Below are positions 45,046 through 58,100 of a stretch of 64,000 bases of DNA, piece by piece. Below the pieces are notes generated by a model. It was not told where the DNA came from. It did no database searches and was given only the letters and a program-made list of their open reading frames with translations. Each line of letters starts with the position of its first letter. The stretch's first letter is position 1. This DNA comes from Bedellia somnulentella (lineage: Eukaryota; Arthropoda; Insecta; Lepidoptera; Bedelliidae), in NCBI GenBank assembly GCA_963576735.1, contig OY755188.1, positions 3,968,001 to 4,032,000 of the forward strand, read 5' to 3'. The position numbers and the translations under genes are program-made.

Positions 45046-45051
45046 AATAAA
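45046..45051 (+). promoter_or_regulatory. Polyadenylation signal of FAS-like gene
   Basis: AATAAA lies 32 bases after the stop codon in an AT-rich 3' UTR. Placement fits a short 3' UTR. Confidence 0.6.
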
Positions 45052-45293
45052 TTTTATTTATTTTATTTATTGCTAAGTTTATACGGTCACTTTAGTTCTA
45101 AGCGTTTGAAATAAATAGTTGAATTTTCTTATGTTTTTTTTCCATTTCAATTCAATATTGAAGTATCTGCTTTACATCTAATTTATTTTAAAAAAGCTCC
45201 TAATTCATGCAACATCTATGGAATCCGATTGAGTAAAACAAATTTGTAAACAAAATCTCACTACCCCTGGATAGTAATACTTTTTTAATGTTA

Positions 45294-46166
45294 TAGAATA
45301 GAATAGAAAATACTTTATTGTACATAACAGTTAAAACATTTTAGATACATTACTTTGTTAAATAGAAGTATGTGTATTAAACGTAAACACCTTCTGATTA
45401 ATGATATGTTTATTTACAATAATCAGAACATAATATTAATATTAAACAGTTAATAAAATATAAAACTAAACTTAAACGTGACTAATTAATTAAATATTTA
45501 CAGCAGAAATTAAATTAAACAATATAAAAAATGTTTTCAAAATCGCTGCCGCTAGGGGGTAGGGTTCCCAAGAGACTGGCTGCATTGCCCCTCTGTATTG
45601 CAATACTTACTCTCTGAGCAAAGTATGTGCCAGCCCTAGGATCCCCGCTAGCTTCGACTAGGCGCGCAGATATTTCTTTAAAAAAACTACGCGCATCTGA
45701 ACCCCATGGACCGAGGGTCTCCACGGCAAAAGGGACAAAAATATGACTCTCATCCAGGAAGCCATATTTACGCTTCTTTAGACCCTCAGAGTATGTCGCA
45801 GCAGCTCCAGCCCGAACAGCAGACCGTGACAAATGGGAAGGCGCCAGTGTGTCGACACAAGTTGCATCCCACACAAGCGTCCTCCCATTTTTCCAGGGAA
45901 TCAACGACATACCATCCGGTCTCTTGCCATCATCACGCAACAATCCAGATGGTTCCAAGATCGCTGGTATATTGATGGTGGCAAGAGCCCGTCTGATAAT
46001 ATCGTTAATGGCTGTATGGCGTGAAATACGGCCAGCGCTGCGACGAAATGATAATCCATGGAGCCCTAGTTCTTCCACTAATGCACCACAGCGGCATCGA
46101 TGTTGTTCACTTAATTTAACGCCCAACCTGATTAATGTGTGTGGGTCTCTCAGAGTATTCAAATAC
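45294..46166 (-). mobile_element. 5'-truncated retroelement with open C-terminal reading frame
   Basis: The - strand frame 46162-45515 reads MNTLRDPHTLIRLGVKL, CRCGALVEELGLHGLS, KRPDGMSLIPWKNGRTLVWD, then AQRVSIAIQRGNAASLLGTL (215 aa, no stop). Such segments end reverse-transcriptase proteins in many animals. RPD...WD could be a nuclease-like motif (inference). The 3' end has AATAAAG and (TTCTA)n at 45294-45320. It lies just after the FAS gene. Confidence 0.7.
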
Positions 46167-46729
46167 TTATTAAAAATTCTAAAGCTACAGTGGGCGTTTT
46201 TAGGTATCTATGCCTGAGTTCATGTGCACCCACTGCCGGTTTTGTTTACTCATTTCTACCTATATAGGTTGCATACGAAATCATTTGGGACTTTTTGGGA
46301 ATCATTTGACAACCATCTCTTTTTTATTTTACCTTCTCCTCCCAACTGCACTTCTAAAAGTGGCTAAATTATTTTAAATCCTGAAACTCTAGTTACTTTT
46401 TATTTTCCTTTAAAAAGAAAGTGAATTGTTTTCTCATACAAGTGTCTTAGTAAAACATTTCGTTTCAAGAAATTTACGAGATCTGCCGGGCGATAACATA
46501 AACAAGGGAAAACGGAAAAACTCAAGTCACTTTATCTCGACAAGTTAGGGGTTAACTCTGAGACTTAATCGTTTGCTTCCGAAAGTTTTGCTCCTCTTTC
46601 AAAACTCATCACCGATAAGATTCTTTTTTAACATGTATTTTGTACAATAAACTTTGTAAATGGAAAACTGTAGATATCTGAAGCACAATATATTCAGTTC
46701 GTAAAGTACATATGAGATAAGTCCACAAA

Positions 46730-46925
46730 GGGGGTCCAGAGCTTCTGAATTTATATTTTTTAAACACAATTTGAAGTTGATTGTGGAGTGATGATTGTGG
46801 ATTGAATAGTAAAAGTAAAGCAACGTTGGTGATTTTCTGATTTCTCCAGCCACAACACCCAATAGCTTAAAATGCTCCGTACCTTTAGTTGCCCACGGGC
46901 AGGTAAGTTAGTGCTATTGTTAGCC
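46730..46925 (-). repeat. SINE-like family A, very diverged
   Basis: GGGGGTCCAGAGCTTCTGAA, then CAACGTTGGTGATTTTCTG and AGCCACAACACCCAATAGC keep the family order. Confidence 0.45.
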
Positions 46926-47057
46926 ATATCTCTCAAAATGTATAACTTTATCAAAGCACAAACTATTTACAAAAGTAGGTGTACTATACAAATGTAAAAT
47001 TATTTACTAATAACTATTTGATTTTTATTTCTTATGTACAAAAAATTAATAAATATA

Positions 47058-47665
47058 TACAGACATATTATACACAGATCAAGTTATTCCCAAACTAAGT
47101 ATAACTTGTATTATGAGATAGTAACTCAACGATATATTTAATATTATTTAATACACATATAAATAACATCCAAGACTAAGAAACAATCATTTATGCGCAT
47201 CACATAAATGATGTGATTCGTGAAAGGTGTGGTGTAAAAGATGATATTGTAAGAAAGATAGAAAAAGGAATGTTGAGATGGTTTGGGCACATAGAGAGGA
47301 TGGATGACAGTAAATTGGTGAAAGAGATATATAGAGCCAATGTGGAAGGTAATGTTAGTAGAGGACGACCTCGGAGGACACATTTGGATCAAATAGAAAA
47401 TGTGCTCAAAAAGGCAGGTGTCCGCAGTATGAAGAATAAAAGAGCATGTATGAAAAGATTGATGGATGTAAACGAAGCCAGAGAGGTTTGCCAGGATCGT
47501 ACAAAGTGGCGATCGATAGTCTCTGCCTACCCCAATGGGAACTAACGGCGTGAGAATATGTATGTATATGTATGTACATAAATGTTGCCCTCAGCGGGGA
47601 TCGAACCCGCAACCTCCGGACCAAGAAGCTAGTCACCTAATCACTCGGCCACGGCTGTCGTCAAA
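47058..47665 (-). repeat. tRNA-like SINE E split by LINE B
   Basis: Tail part 47058-47210 and head part 47576-47665 (GTTGCCCTCAGCGGGGATCG to CACTCGGCCACGG). Confidence 0.85.
47211..47575 (+). mobile_element. LINE family B 3' fragment inside a tRNA-like SINE
   Basis: Encodes VIRERCGVKDDIVRKIE through SAYPNGN with a TATG-type tail. ACATAAATG flanks it at 47202-47210 and 47576-47584. It splits a SINE E copy (47058-47665). Confidence 0.92.
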
Positions 47666-47881
47666 CACAACAACATTCACGCACATTTCGTTATTTAATT
47701 GTGAATCGCACTTGCGGTGTCTCGGGACCAGCATTAAAGTAATGAAATAGCATAATAGTTGTTATAGTCGAAAGCCCAACTGAATTGATTGTTTTTGTAG
47801 CTAACAACAGAAAGACGTATGTGCGATAATATGGAAAATAAATTCAATATTATTCTCCTATTTACATTCATATTAATTTGG

Positions 47882-47975
47882 TCATGCCATTAGTTTCCAT
47901 TGAGGTAGGCAGACTCATTTTGTACGATCCTGGCATACCTCCTCAACTTTGTGTAAATTAATCAAATATAATCTG
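47882..47975 (-). mobile_element. LINE family B tail fragment
   Basis: GCCATTAGTTTCCATTGAGG, then TTTTGTACGATCCTGGCATA, a diverged reverse copy of the LINE B end. A shorter + strand scrap lies at 48326-48375. Confidence 0.55.
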
Positions 47976-48002
47976 TCTAATCATTACTGTGATGACTATC
48001 AG

Positions 48003-48137
48003 CCGATTTCTGAATTGAGAATTCCAGCTGAGAAGAACTTAAGTATAGTTCTGTCGCATTGAAATCTTAACAACTGAATGAGACAAAACGATACTTAAGT
48101 AGTTTTCAGCTTGAATACTCAATTCAGATATCGGGCG
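48003..48137. mobile_element. Hairpin MITE, copy 2
   Basis: Same sequence as 31796-31933 with about 12 differences and the left terminal CG lost. Lies 3' of the FAS gene. Confidence 0.8.
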
Positions 48138-49391
48138 TATGGAAAGTATTTAGTTAACATTTAAAATCATGGCTGGTCAAGATATAATGATCTGTATGGT
48201 GAATATGATGGTCTGCATGGGGGACAACTTAAACAATACAACATCTAAATGTATAATCGTAGTCTGAACAACATAATAGCTCGTATAAAAATTAATGAGA
48301 GAACAGTGAATACAATTGGTCGGTCAGGATAGGCAAGGTGCCAATCGATAGTCTCTGACTACACTGAAGGGATATAATGTCGAATTTATCCGTTTCAACT
48401 AGATCAATTGATCTTTAGCTTATTCCCAAATTATTAAGTACAGTGATTGATCAATTTCCATTACAATTACGTATATATGTACAGTTAGATATTTTGGAAC
48501 CCTTAGTACACTGATATACTACATTATAAATTAGTTCATGATCGTATGATTGCGCAGGACTCAAAGACCTAAATTCTTAGAACTTGTACGTCTTTTCAGC
48601 TACGCAATTAGTAATATAATCTCCTGAAATTGACCCGCGGCAAAGAGATTCATTATAATTCAAATTAGAACACATCTATTTCTGAAATAACTCTGTAAGG
48701 ATTTCATAATTCGAATTATCTTTTTAATGTTATTTTCCGAGAATACCTCTGTACGTAGAAGTAATATAAAAATAAATGTCTGTATATTCGATTAAGAGGC
48801 AATAATTTCATGTTTAAATGGAGGTTATAAGCTATCACCTCTCTCTCTTCTACATGGACGCAACCGTCGACGGAGTGAAAGAGAGATAGATGCGTTGCTT
48901 GAACCATCTTCTGGCTTGCATAACGTGACATTTATTTGTACCTGCAGATGGCGTTCATAGTATTATTATTCATTTGTATTCTCTCGTCAAGACATTTGAC
49001 ATATAAATCTAAAATGAATTAGGTATGTTCTTAAAATTTAACACACACATTAATTTGTTATAATCAAAACCATACCTAATAAATTTAACATAGTGATTAA
49101 AGTAATCTACGTAAATGTTTTTCTGGCAGACTAGTTACCCGCCCCGGTTTCACACGTTTGATAAGAGTATGAAACAGAGACTCTTTTTTTTCTTTATAGA
49201 TAATGCGTCAATGAAAGAATCTGTCAGTGAATGTAGCCATTTCAGAGTTTAAGTTGAACCAACAAACAGACAGCATTTGTAAAGATATATTTTGCTATTC
49301 ATAACGTATTTTTGTGTATGTAGAAAAAGTGGTTATTTGAATATTATTAACAGACAAACCAAATTTATTTATTTGTAGGGATATCGGCCTT
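48138..49391. other. Intergenic, nothing recognised
   Basis: AT-rich sequence between the two genes. No exon with OR or FAS resemblance found. Confidence 0.45.
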
Positions 49392-49607
49392 ATGTCGTGT
49401 AGTGTCGGCTTAGAATATCACTACTCCTTTCCCGCGGGTGTCGTAAGAGGCACCTTAGGTTTTGAGCGATGCTATTGGAGACCCATCACCAACGATACTT
49501 TATTGCTACCATCTTGCCCCCTATCAGTTTCCAAATGTGGCTGAGGAGTTTCTAGCTCTGAAGCTCTGGTTATCCCTTTTTGGAATTTATGGCCGTGAGT
49601 ATCTATG
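49392..49607 (+). repeat. SINE-like family A, diverged subfamily
   Basis: GTCGTGTAGTGTCGGCTTAG to TTTATGGCCGTGAGTATCTA, with a shortened middle. Confidence 0.8.
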
Positions 49608-52146
49608 TATTCAATCGCTTATCAATGTCCTTTTGTTATTTGACAAGAACATTAAAATATCAAATAGTGGAGGTAAAATGTAGTTTGATATGTTGAAAGC
49701 CATGTTTATGTTGAGTGTAATTCAGCGAGTGAAGTCGACTCGACAAAGTAAGAGGCATGCATGTCCGCGGGATCAGACGAAACGAAATCAGGTTGGGCTG
49801 CGAAATTAATAAGAATTTTGACTATGACAATTTGTCTATAATTCAACTGCCCTGTCATTAGAAAAGATGTATACTAATAAATACACTCATTGTGATTTTT
49901 TCGTTATACGTAAATTATTCAGTATTATTTTTATCTCCAGCCTAAGATATGAAATGAAAAGAAATATTTATAGGCAGATGGTCAATGTATGTGTTTCAAA
50001 AATAAACATTAAAATATTTAAATCTCAGATATAAACAAATTGGATAGAACGATTCAAGGCTTCACAAAAAAAGGTCAATAATCAGCGTTTATGTATTGCT
50101 CTTTAACCAAACATAGATTTTCTATTTGTTAAACTTATAAAGTAAACGTATAATCACTTAAAAAGGTTTTAAGTCCTATTCAAAGGAAATATAAACACTA
50201 AAACTTATACCAGCCTATCTAGAAAACGACCGCGTATTTCATGGCCTGCTTTCACAGCCTAGGAGTTCATTAGTGAAGTCAAGTATTCTAAATACCAGCC
50301 GTGCTGAGTGCTATGCAGAGCTCTCTAACAAAATGTTTGTTACCATTTTCCATCTTTTACGAGCCTGGTTTTAGAACCTGCAATGTTTCGTTCAGTGCGG
50401 TGGTGAATGTGTTTTTGTTTGTGAATACTGATAACATTGTGTTTGTGGACATAAAGTGTTTTATAATTTAGATATGAACTAAAATAAGGAATTGGAAACA
50501 TTTTAAAAAGTCAAGTCACTCATTTTAATACGGCGATTATTTAGTTTAGTTTTTTAAAAACTGACTTTTATTTAATGCCTTAATTGAAAACTTCGATAAA
50601 AAATCTACAAATCAACATAGAAGAATATTACCTTTCTGTTTTAACCGATTACAATACTCAAACTTAGTAACTTCAGAAAAAGGCCCTTTTACACGCTCTA
50701 GTGTGCCAGCTTCCCGGCGTCGAATGCATGAACTTGTGGGACAAACAACGCCAGTGTGGGAAAGCTGTAGTTACTTCAACACTACAGTCTAGTAAACGAC
50801 CATATATTTCGAAACGTCCGACCCGATCCGGCTATTGGTGCGTGTGAAAAAGCACTTAGGTTTGACTCTGTAATTGGTTTAGTTCTGAATTATTGTCTTA
50901 TTTCTATAGTACTTTCTTCTAGGGTATAAAGACCAAAAAGCGGTAGTCAGAGAGGCAAAATAAAACCTTCTTTATGATGTTTAATAGGGATAAATATCAC
51001 ATTGTATAGGAATTTATTAAATTTAATCTACATTTTGTATTGAGTGGCAACTGTTTAAGTTCCTTTGTCCCGTTTCGCAATATTTTATAGTTATGTTTCA
51101 GACTAGTTTATTATCGCTTGCTTTACTTGCATTAAAACCTTCAAATGCAAGCAGAAGAACTCCCATTATTAACTATTTAATTTCATACTTATTTATAATG
51201 AAAATAAAATGTTGTTTTCACTATGATCTCCTGCGGTCACCATGTTTTTTTTTTAAATTGCATCCATCTAAGGATATATCCAATGATATATACCCAATGA
51301 TATATTTCTGCTTACATTTCATTTCTGTCCGATAAAAGGTTGCAAAATTCTAAGTCGCAACTCAGGCGTACCGAATAAAGTGAGTTCGTGCTTTTCGAAG
51401 CAGCGACAAATCATCTTAACATATTCTTTAATATATTATAGTTGATAGCTACAGTAAGCTTAACCCATATCGCGTAAAAGCGTTGTTCATAAATTGTATT
51501 ATTAACTAGTCTTGGTTAATCTTGGTTAATTAATTAATAAAGCAAATATCGCGTAAAAACCCATACTCTTAAAAAATCGGTGATCACGTGAAAGCAATAC
51601 CCAAGCCTGGTGGTGGTCGTGGTGACTCTGAACGTTAGGCTACTAAAATATCCTTTGATTTAAAAAAGTAACTATACATTTGGAACCCCTTAGAAGATTA
51701 AGAGGCGTAAAAGTTCAGTTGCGGGAGTATACTTTATAAAATCGTTTGCAATCGTACAGTAGCACTTTAATTATGAAGGAAACAAGCAAAATTATTTCAA
51801 GCCTAGTAGCTTTCCAATGATATCACAATTTTTTTTTTGTAAAATTCTACTCCGTTAAGGCCTACTTCCGGAAACAGAAAAAATAAATGGAAATAGTGAG
51901 GACCCAAGCAAATAACATTGCTTTGATCCTCATTATTTTTAATTAAAGTCGATCTGCACTCTACGATTCAGCGAAAGGCATTGGAGATCCATTCCAGTTC
52001 ATGTTTGCAATACCTACTACTTTGTTTGCGATAATTGAACCAGCATTTATTCGAAAAATCCTGGAGTGTAAAAGTTTTTTATGCGACCTCTTTTTTGTAC
52101 AAAACATTGTTATGTATGGCTAATAAAATAATGTTTTTAATATAAG
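49608..52146. other. Intergenic, little recognised
   Basis: Apart from the possible MITE at 50679, no gene or repeat family of this window is visible. Confidence 0.45.
50679..50860. repeat. Possible MITE
   Basis: AAAAGGCCCTTTTACACGC and GCGTGTGAAAAAGCACTTA form imperfect inverted ends. No second copy in the window. Confidence 0.3.
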
Positions 52147-52310
52147 GCTGGCGTCCGAAGTATGAAGAATAAAAGAGCATGTATGAAAAGATTGATGGAT
52201 GTGAACGAAGCTAGAGAGGTTTGTCAGGATCATACGAAGTGCCGATCGATAGTCTCTGCCTACCCCAATGGGAATTAATGGCATGAGTATATGTATGTAT
52301 GTTTTTAATA
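52147..52310 (+). mobile_element. LINE family B 3' end fragment
   Basis: GGCGTCCGAAGTATGAAGAA through GGCATGAGTATATGTATGTATG, closely matching 58998-59150. Confidence 0.85.
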
Positions 52311-52358
52311 TATAATGTTTCAGTAGTTTGACAACAAATTATTCAGTGATTTGAATTT

Positions 52359-52602
52359 GCCGTGTAGTGCCGGCTTAGAATGTCACTACCCCTTTCTGAG
52401 GTTGTCATAAGAGGCGACTACGGGTATGGGGCTTTCTAAGCGGTCTTTGGGCGATGCGGTTAGAGACCCATCACCAACGATACTTTATTGCTAGCACCTT
52501 GTCCCCTATCAACTTCCAAATGTGGCTGAGGATTTTTTACTTTCTAGCTCTAAAGCTACCCCTTTCTGGGACTTATGGCCGTGAGTATATGTATGTATAT
52601 AT
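52359..52602 (+). repeat. SINE-like family A, diverged subfamily
   Basis: GCCGTGTAGTGCCGGCTTAG to GACTTATGGCCGTGAGTATA. Confidence 0.82.
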
Positions 52603-54180
52603 AAAACAGGAATGCTCCGTCCCTTAGCTGCAACACGTGACGTCTAAACTAAGTTAACTAAACAGCTGGCTGGCCGTTTCAGATAAAGGATATCAACGGT
52701 CGCGGATCAGCCGGCATTCCCGTTGGAATGAGAAAATAATCTTCTAAACATTTCAATTGCGCTAATGTAGGTCACGACGAGAAGTTTCAGGAAACTAAAA
52801 TCATAAAAAATAAAAACTTATTATATAATAATAAAAACCTATTTGCATACAACAAAAGCCTGAATTATACCTCAATCTTATAAAATTGGCCATAGAACAC
52901 AAGCCCTTAATATTAGAGATACTTCTGCTGCCTCTATTATACTTAATGGCATTAAAACTTCAGCCTGTGCATATACAATTGAAGTATATTCCAAAACCAA
53001 CACATAAACAAAATTAACCTAAAACAAAAAATATAAGTTAATTCAGTATCAAAGATAAAGAAAACTTTAGAAAACTTCTCACATCGTTCAGAATATAGGA
53101 CCCACTAAATTAGGTTTCAGTTCGTGTAGGTAGTAACTTTTACAGCGGAGATAAAATGTAATATATGAAGTATAGAAATCATGTTTAAGTCTGTGGCGTC
53201 TTTCATAGCGGATCATTGATCCTTAAAGAAGGAGAGAGGTCAAGTACGATTTGAGTATACGAGAACAATTCTGTAAGAATAGAATAAAAGGAAAATATAC
53301 AATTGCTAAAAAGAAACTATTTATAAAGCTTCGAGTATGTAAGGTATGCGCTGGTATACAGTATGTTTATTTTGTTACTAATTGTTGTTCGAGATATCCT
53401 CAAACAATTCATTCTCATAATAACACTTGTAAATTATTTTTCTCTCTTTATTTTATTATATATATTTCTATTTCTAAAAAGCGTATTCAGTATGAGATGA
53501 GATGATGAGAAAATGTATGAAGTTGTCAGATGACCGTATTACAAATAATGTATACTATAAAACGTTACTTCTACATACTTTCTGCAAGCTGCTATCTTTA
53601 TTTCCCTAATCTAATATCATTTTTAAAACCTTTACACTAGGAAAAACGATATCACAAACTATAAAAATTTCAAACAACATTTTTAATCAAAACTTCGCTG
53701 ACTCAAGTTTCAGAATGTTTAGTGTGAAGTGATAAGTTTTGACCCATTTGTTACGGACCTCTAACCCAAAGGTTTAGGCGAGTCACGTCGCTAACGTATT
53801 CCGACGCAAATCAAGGAAATCACACGTCTCCCTTTGGGAAAAACAGGACCCGTTTATTTTTCCTTCTTACCGTATTTTCATTGTATTGTCACCACGATGC
53901 TTAAAAAGTAATGACGCGATTGTAAATGCTTTTAGCGTATACATAATTAAACGAGACAAATATATTTTGTTTTGTCTGCACTTTTCTGTTAAAAATACGG
54001 AACGATTTTTCAGTTCAGCTTTTCGTATTTTTATTCAGATTGGTTTATAGTGTTTTTGATGTTCGTGGACCGAATTGCAACCTCTTTGGTATGTTTCAGT
54101 AAAAATAACAATTTGTTATGAATGGAAATATAATTTTCAATTAAAGTTGATATGTTTAATGAGATGGTATAAGACATACT
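52603..54180. other. Intergenic, nothing recognised
   Basis: AT-rich. The 84-codon frame at 53251 has no recognisable family. Confidence 0.45.
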
Positions 54181-54422
54181 TACATATACATATACTCACG
54201 GGTAAAAATCCCTAGAAGGGGTAGCCGGAGCTTCTGAATATGATTTCTTTCGTCTCTTTTGGAACTTGGATGGGCAAAAGATTGTTAAATTATAGTTATT
54301 GGTGATGGGTCTCAAGCCGCATGGCCAACAATTTTTTTAAAGCCCCAAAACCCTTATTTGCCTCTTACGAACATGCATGTGTAGAAATGGGGTAGCACTA
54401 TTCTAAGCCGACACTACACAGC
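54181..54422 (-). repeat. SINE-like family A
   Basis: TACATATACATATACTCACGG to GCCGACACTACACAGC. Confidence 0.82.
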
Positions 54423-54627
54423 GTTATTTTTAGAACGACATAATTTAACCAATTTTTGTATTTACATTCGCATACTCCTTCAGTCATCTCGGAAATACCA
54501 TCTCATTTGAAATCAAATCCTTAAAAAATATAATCTCAAAAACAAGATTGATAATTATTAAAAATTTTGAGTAAAATTTAATTAATAAAATTTCGCAATC
54601 TCAATTACCAAGTGCGTTTATTGATAT

Positions 54628-54884
54628 AGCTGTGTAGTGTCGGCTTAGAATAGCACTACCCCATTTCCTCCGGTGGGTGTACGTAAGAGGCGACTAACGG
54701 TATTGGGGCTTTTTAAGGGATTTTTAGGCGATGCGGTTGGAGACCCATCACCAACAAACAACCTTTATTCTACCATCTTTTCCCCACTCAACTTCCAAAA
54801 GTGGCTGAAAAATTTCTAATTTCTCAGCTCTGGCTACCCCTTTTAGGGATTTATAGCCGTGAGTATATGTATGTATGTATGTAT
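54628..54884 (+). repeat. SINE-like family A with target duplication
   Basis: GTTTATTGATAT at 54616-54627 and 54885-54896. Downstream of the odorant-receptor stop. Confidence 0.92.
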
Positions 54885-55073
54885 GTTTATTGATATTAAT
54901 TTATTTAGATAAACAACAGCGATATGCAATTATAATCTTAAATTTAATTTAACTAATACTAGGTAAGCATGCCGCCTTAAAAGATCTGCACTATGACACA
55001 ATAATTTTTTTAAGAATACAATGACAACTAACTTGCATTTAAGTGAATTCAACTAGTTGAATATTTAGTATAA

Positions 55074-55136
55074 TTAATTATCTTCTTCATATACACTTGA
55101 TATTAAGGAAAAGTAGGACCAAGATGTGCTTATTAC
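55074..55136 (-). CDS. Odorant receptor last exon
   Basis: Acceptor TACTTTTTCAG. Reads VISTSWSYFSLISSVYEEDN and TAA, matching the final OR membrane helix (SYFTLL-like). A possible AATAAA on this strand lies at 54905-54900. Confidence 0.9.
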   Translation of the reverse strand, partial: VISTSWSYFSLISSVYEEDN

Positions 55137-58100
55137 CTGAAAAAGTATTCACAATATTTACTCGCCATAACAACTAATTTTTAAGGCATATTATATCATT
55201 CACATACATACATATACTCACGGCTATAAATCCCTTAAAAGAGGTAGCCAGAGCTTCCGAAGAAGAAAATTCTTGATGATGGTGATGAGTCTCCAACCGC
55301 ATGATGGAGAAGTATTATTTATGCCCATTGACATCCATCCTAAATTTGAAGGAAATAAATAGGAACACACAGAGTAATACTCCGTGTAGTGCCAGCTTAG
55401 AATGTCACTACGCCTTTCTACCTTTGGGTGTCGTAAGAGGCGACTAACGGTATGGACGTTTTTGCTTGGTTTTTGGACAATGCAGTTGGAGACCCATCAC
55501 CAATTATACTTTATTTCTACTGTAACATAAATAACATATACGTTCACGCCGTTTATCCCCGAAGGGGTTGGCAGAGGTTCCAATACTTCGGAACTCACAT
55601 GGCAGCGCCATCTAGTATATAAAAAGGTACCCACGTTTTGCTTAGACAGTGTACTCACGTGATAGGGGGCAGGCCTATCGCCGTTTTGTACGAATACACT
55701 GTCACATGACTAAGTACAACTCAGCTATGTGGGGAACCTCACGATGTTTTCCCTCACCGTTAACAACCATGATAAATTAACCACACATATGACTTTAGAA
55801 AAGACAAATTGGTGTAGGCCCGACCCAGGATTGGAACTCACGCCCTTCTGTTTTCGGGCGGGTGTTCTACCCACTGGACTATCATGTCGCTTCATGCATG
55901 CTATTTCTATTGTCTTCTCCCTGATCAACTCTTTAAATGTGGCTGAATAGTTTTTAAATCTAAAGCTCTGATGGCCAAGAGTATATGTATGTATGTGCAC
56001 AGAATAATGAAAAAAAATATTATACTTACCGTTGTGAAAGAGTTTAATGTTACTGATGCATATTTCAACGAAGATATACAGCTACCTTTTTGTGACCTGT
56101 AAGGAAGACATTTTGAATCAAATCAAACTATTTAATTTTTAAAATTATGAGATACTAAATTCATTAATTGTAATTATAAATTATCTATTTTGACCAATGA
56201 TAATTCATAGTGTATATACGAGTAGTTGTATGCCATATTGTTATTTAACGTTTTATTTAAATTTAAAACATCAGTTTACACGACTTGTTTGCTTTTAAAT
56301 TTAGATTCTAATAGAATTTACTAAAGTTTCATACATACATATACACACGGCTGTAAATCCCTAGAAGGGGTAGCCAGAGCTATGGAAAAAAAATGCCTCA
56401 GTGACTTTTGGACGTTGAGTGGGGAAAAGATGGTAAAATAAAGGTTTCATAAAGTTTCATTGAAAAAATGTATGAAATTCTTTTTATTTACAGTTTTTTT
56501 TTTATAATGAGGTTATTAATTCAATGAACTCTTCAAAGGCCCGAATGGCTGTGCATGATGCTGTCCTCGTTCCTACGCTTATGTATGGCAGTGAATGTTG
56601 GGTGTGGCAGAAGAAGCATGAAAGTAGAGTGAATGCAGTAGAAATGAGATCCCTCAGAAAAGTGTGTAATGTAAGGTTATGTGATCGTGTGAGGAATGAT
56701 GTGATTCGTGAAAGGTGTGGTGTAAAAGATGATATTGTAAGAAAGATAGAAAAAGGAATGTTGAGATGGTTTGGGCACATAGAGAGGATGGATGACAGTA
56801 AATTGGTGAAAGAGATCTATAGAGCCAATGTGGAAGGTAATGTTAGTAGAGGACGACCTCGGAGGACACATTTAGATCAAATAGAAAATGTGCTCAAAAA
56901 GGCAGGTGTCCGAAGTATGAAGAATAAAAGAGCATGTATGAAAAGATTGATGGATGTGAATGAAGCTAGAGAGGTTTGCCAGGATCGTACAAAGTGGCGA
57001 TCGATAGTCTCTGCCTACCCCAATGGGAACTAACGGCGTGAGAATATGTATGTATGTATGTATGTGAACTCTTCATCAATCATCAAAACATGTATTTAAA
57101 AACATATTTTTTCCAAAAAAAAGAGTACAATAATTGTCAATTGCGTATAGCATAAAATCACACGTCACCTTCCTTACAGTATTTTTGAATCATATTTATT
57201 GAGAAATAACGGAATCATCTAACATAGAACATAATACGAGTATTCTCTTTGTGTATTTATATCTTTACCGTTAATAACATGATGACTATAAGAAAAGACA
57301 CATCAGTGTAGGTACGACGTGGGTTTTGAACCTACGCCTCTCTGCACAATAATCAGTCGTTCTCCTCACTAAGCTATCACGGCTGCTCAAAATTAAAAAG
57401 AAAATAAAAATGTATACCTCAATATTATGAATAAAAGCAATTTTCTGTACTCTTTTCTTCCGCTATACCATGTGTTGAAATATGCTGCGTCAGCTAATCC
57501 TACGCTCTGAAAAGATTTACGTTGGAAGTAACTCAGAATTATACAAATATTTTACCTCAGAAATACACCTTTTGTGAGTGTGAAGGCTTGATAAATGAGT
57601 GTACGAGAAATTGGTTAATTAAATTATAGAACTAACCCCTTCCTCTCCGCTGGTGTTGTTAAGGGTGACTTAGGTTTTGGGGTTCTAGAATAGATTATGG
57701 GGGTGTGGCTGAAAACCTATCACTAGAAATGTTATGTTTATAACCAAATGGCTATAAGTACTCAGCCATTTGACAGTATATTCGAACAAAACGGTGATGT
57801 AATCAAATGTTGATACTCTGAAACCAAATGACGCAAATGTCACGTGATGATCATATACCTTTGTACTTCTTTGATAGTTGTGGTATTTTCGACGTAAATG
57901 TTCGTGGAGTAGAGTTTTAATTAAATTAGGTCAGCTTCGGACTATGTGCTGCCATAAAAGGATTGGATAATATAATGCCAGGAAAGGATAATATAATATC
58001 AATATGATAATAATATGAATAAGTATCAATATGAAGACATACAAGGGATTTTTTGTAGGTTGATTATTCGTCAATGGTACAGGTTTTAAGGTATCTATAT

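Noticed and set aside
45706..46217. + strand frames of 63-122 codons
   Set aside because: They are antisense shadows of the retroelement frame on the - strand.
53251..53505. 84-codon frame as a small gene
   Set aside because: No family resemblance, AT-rich low-complexity content and no splice or signal context.
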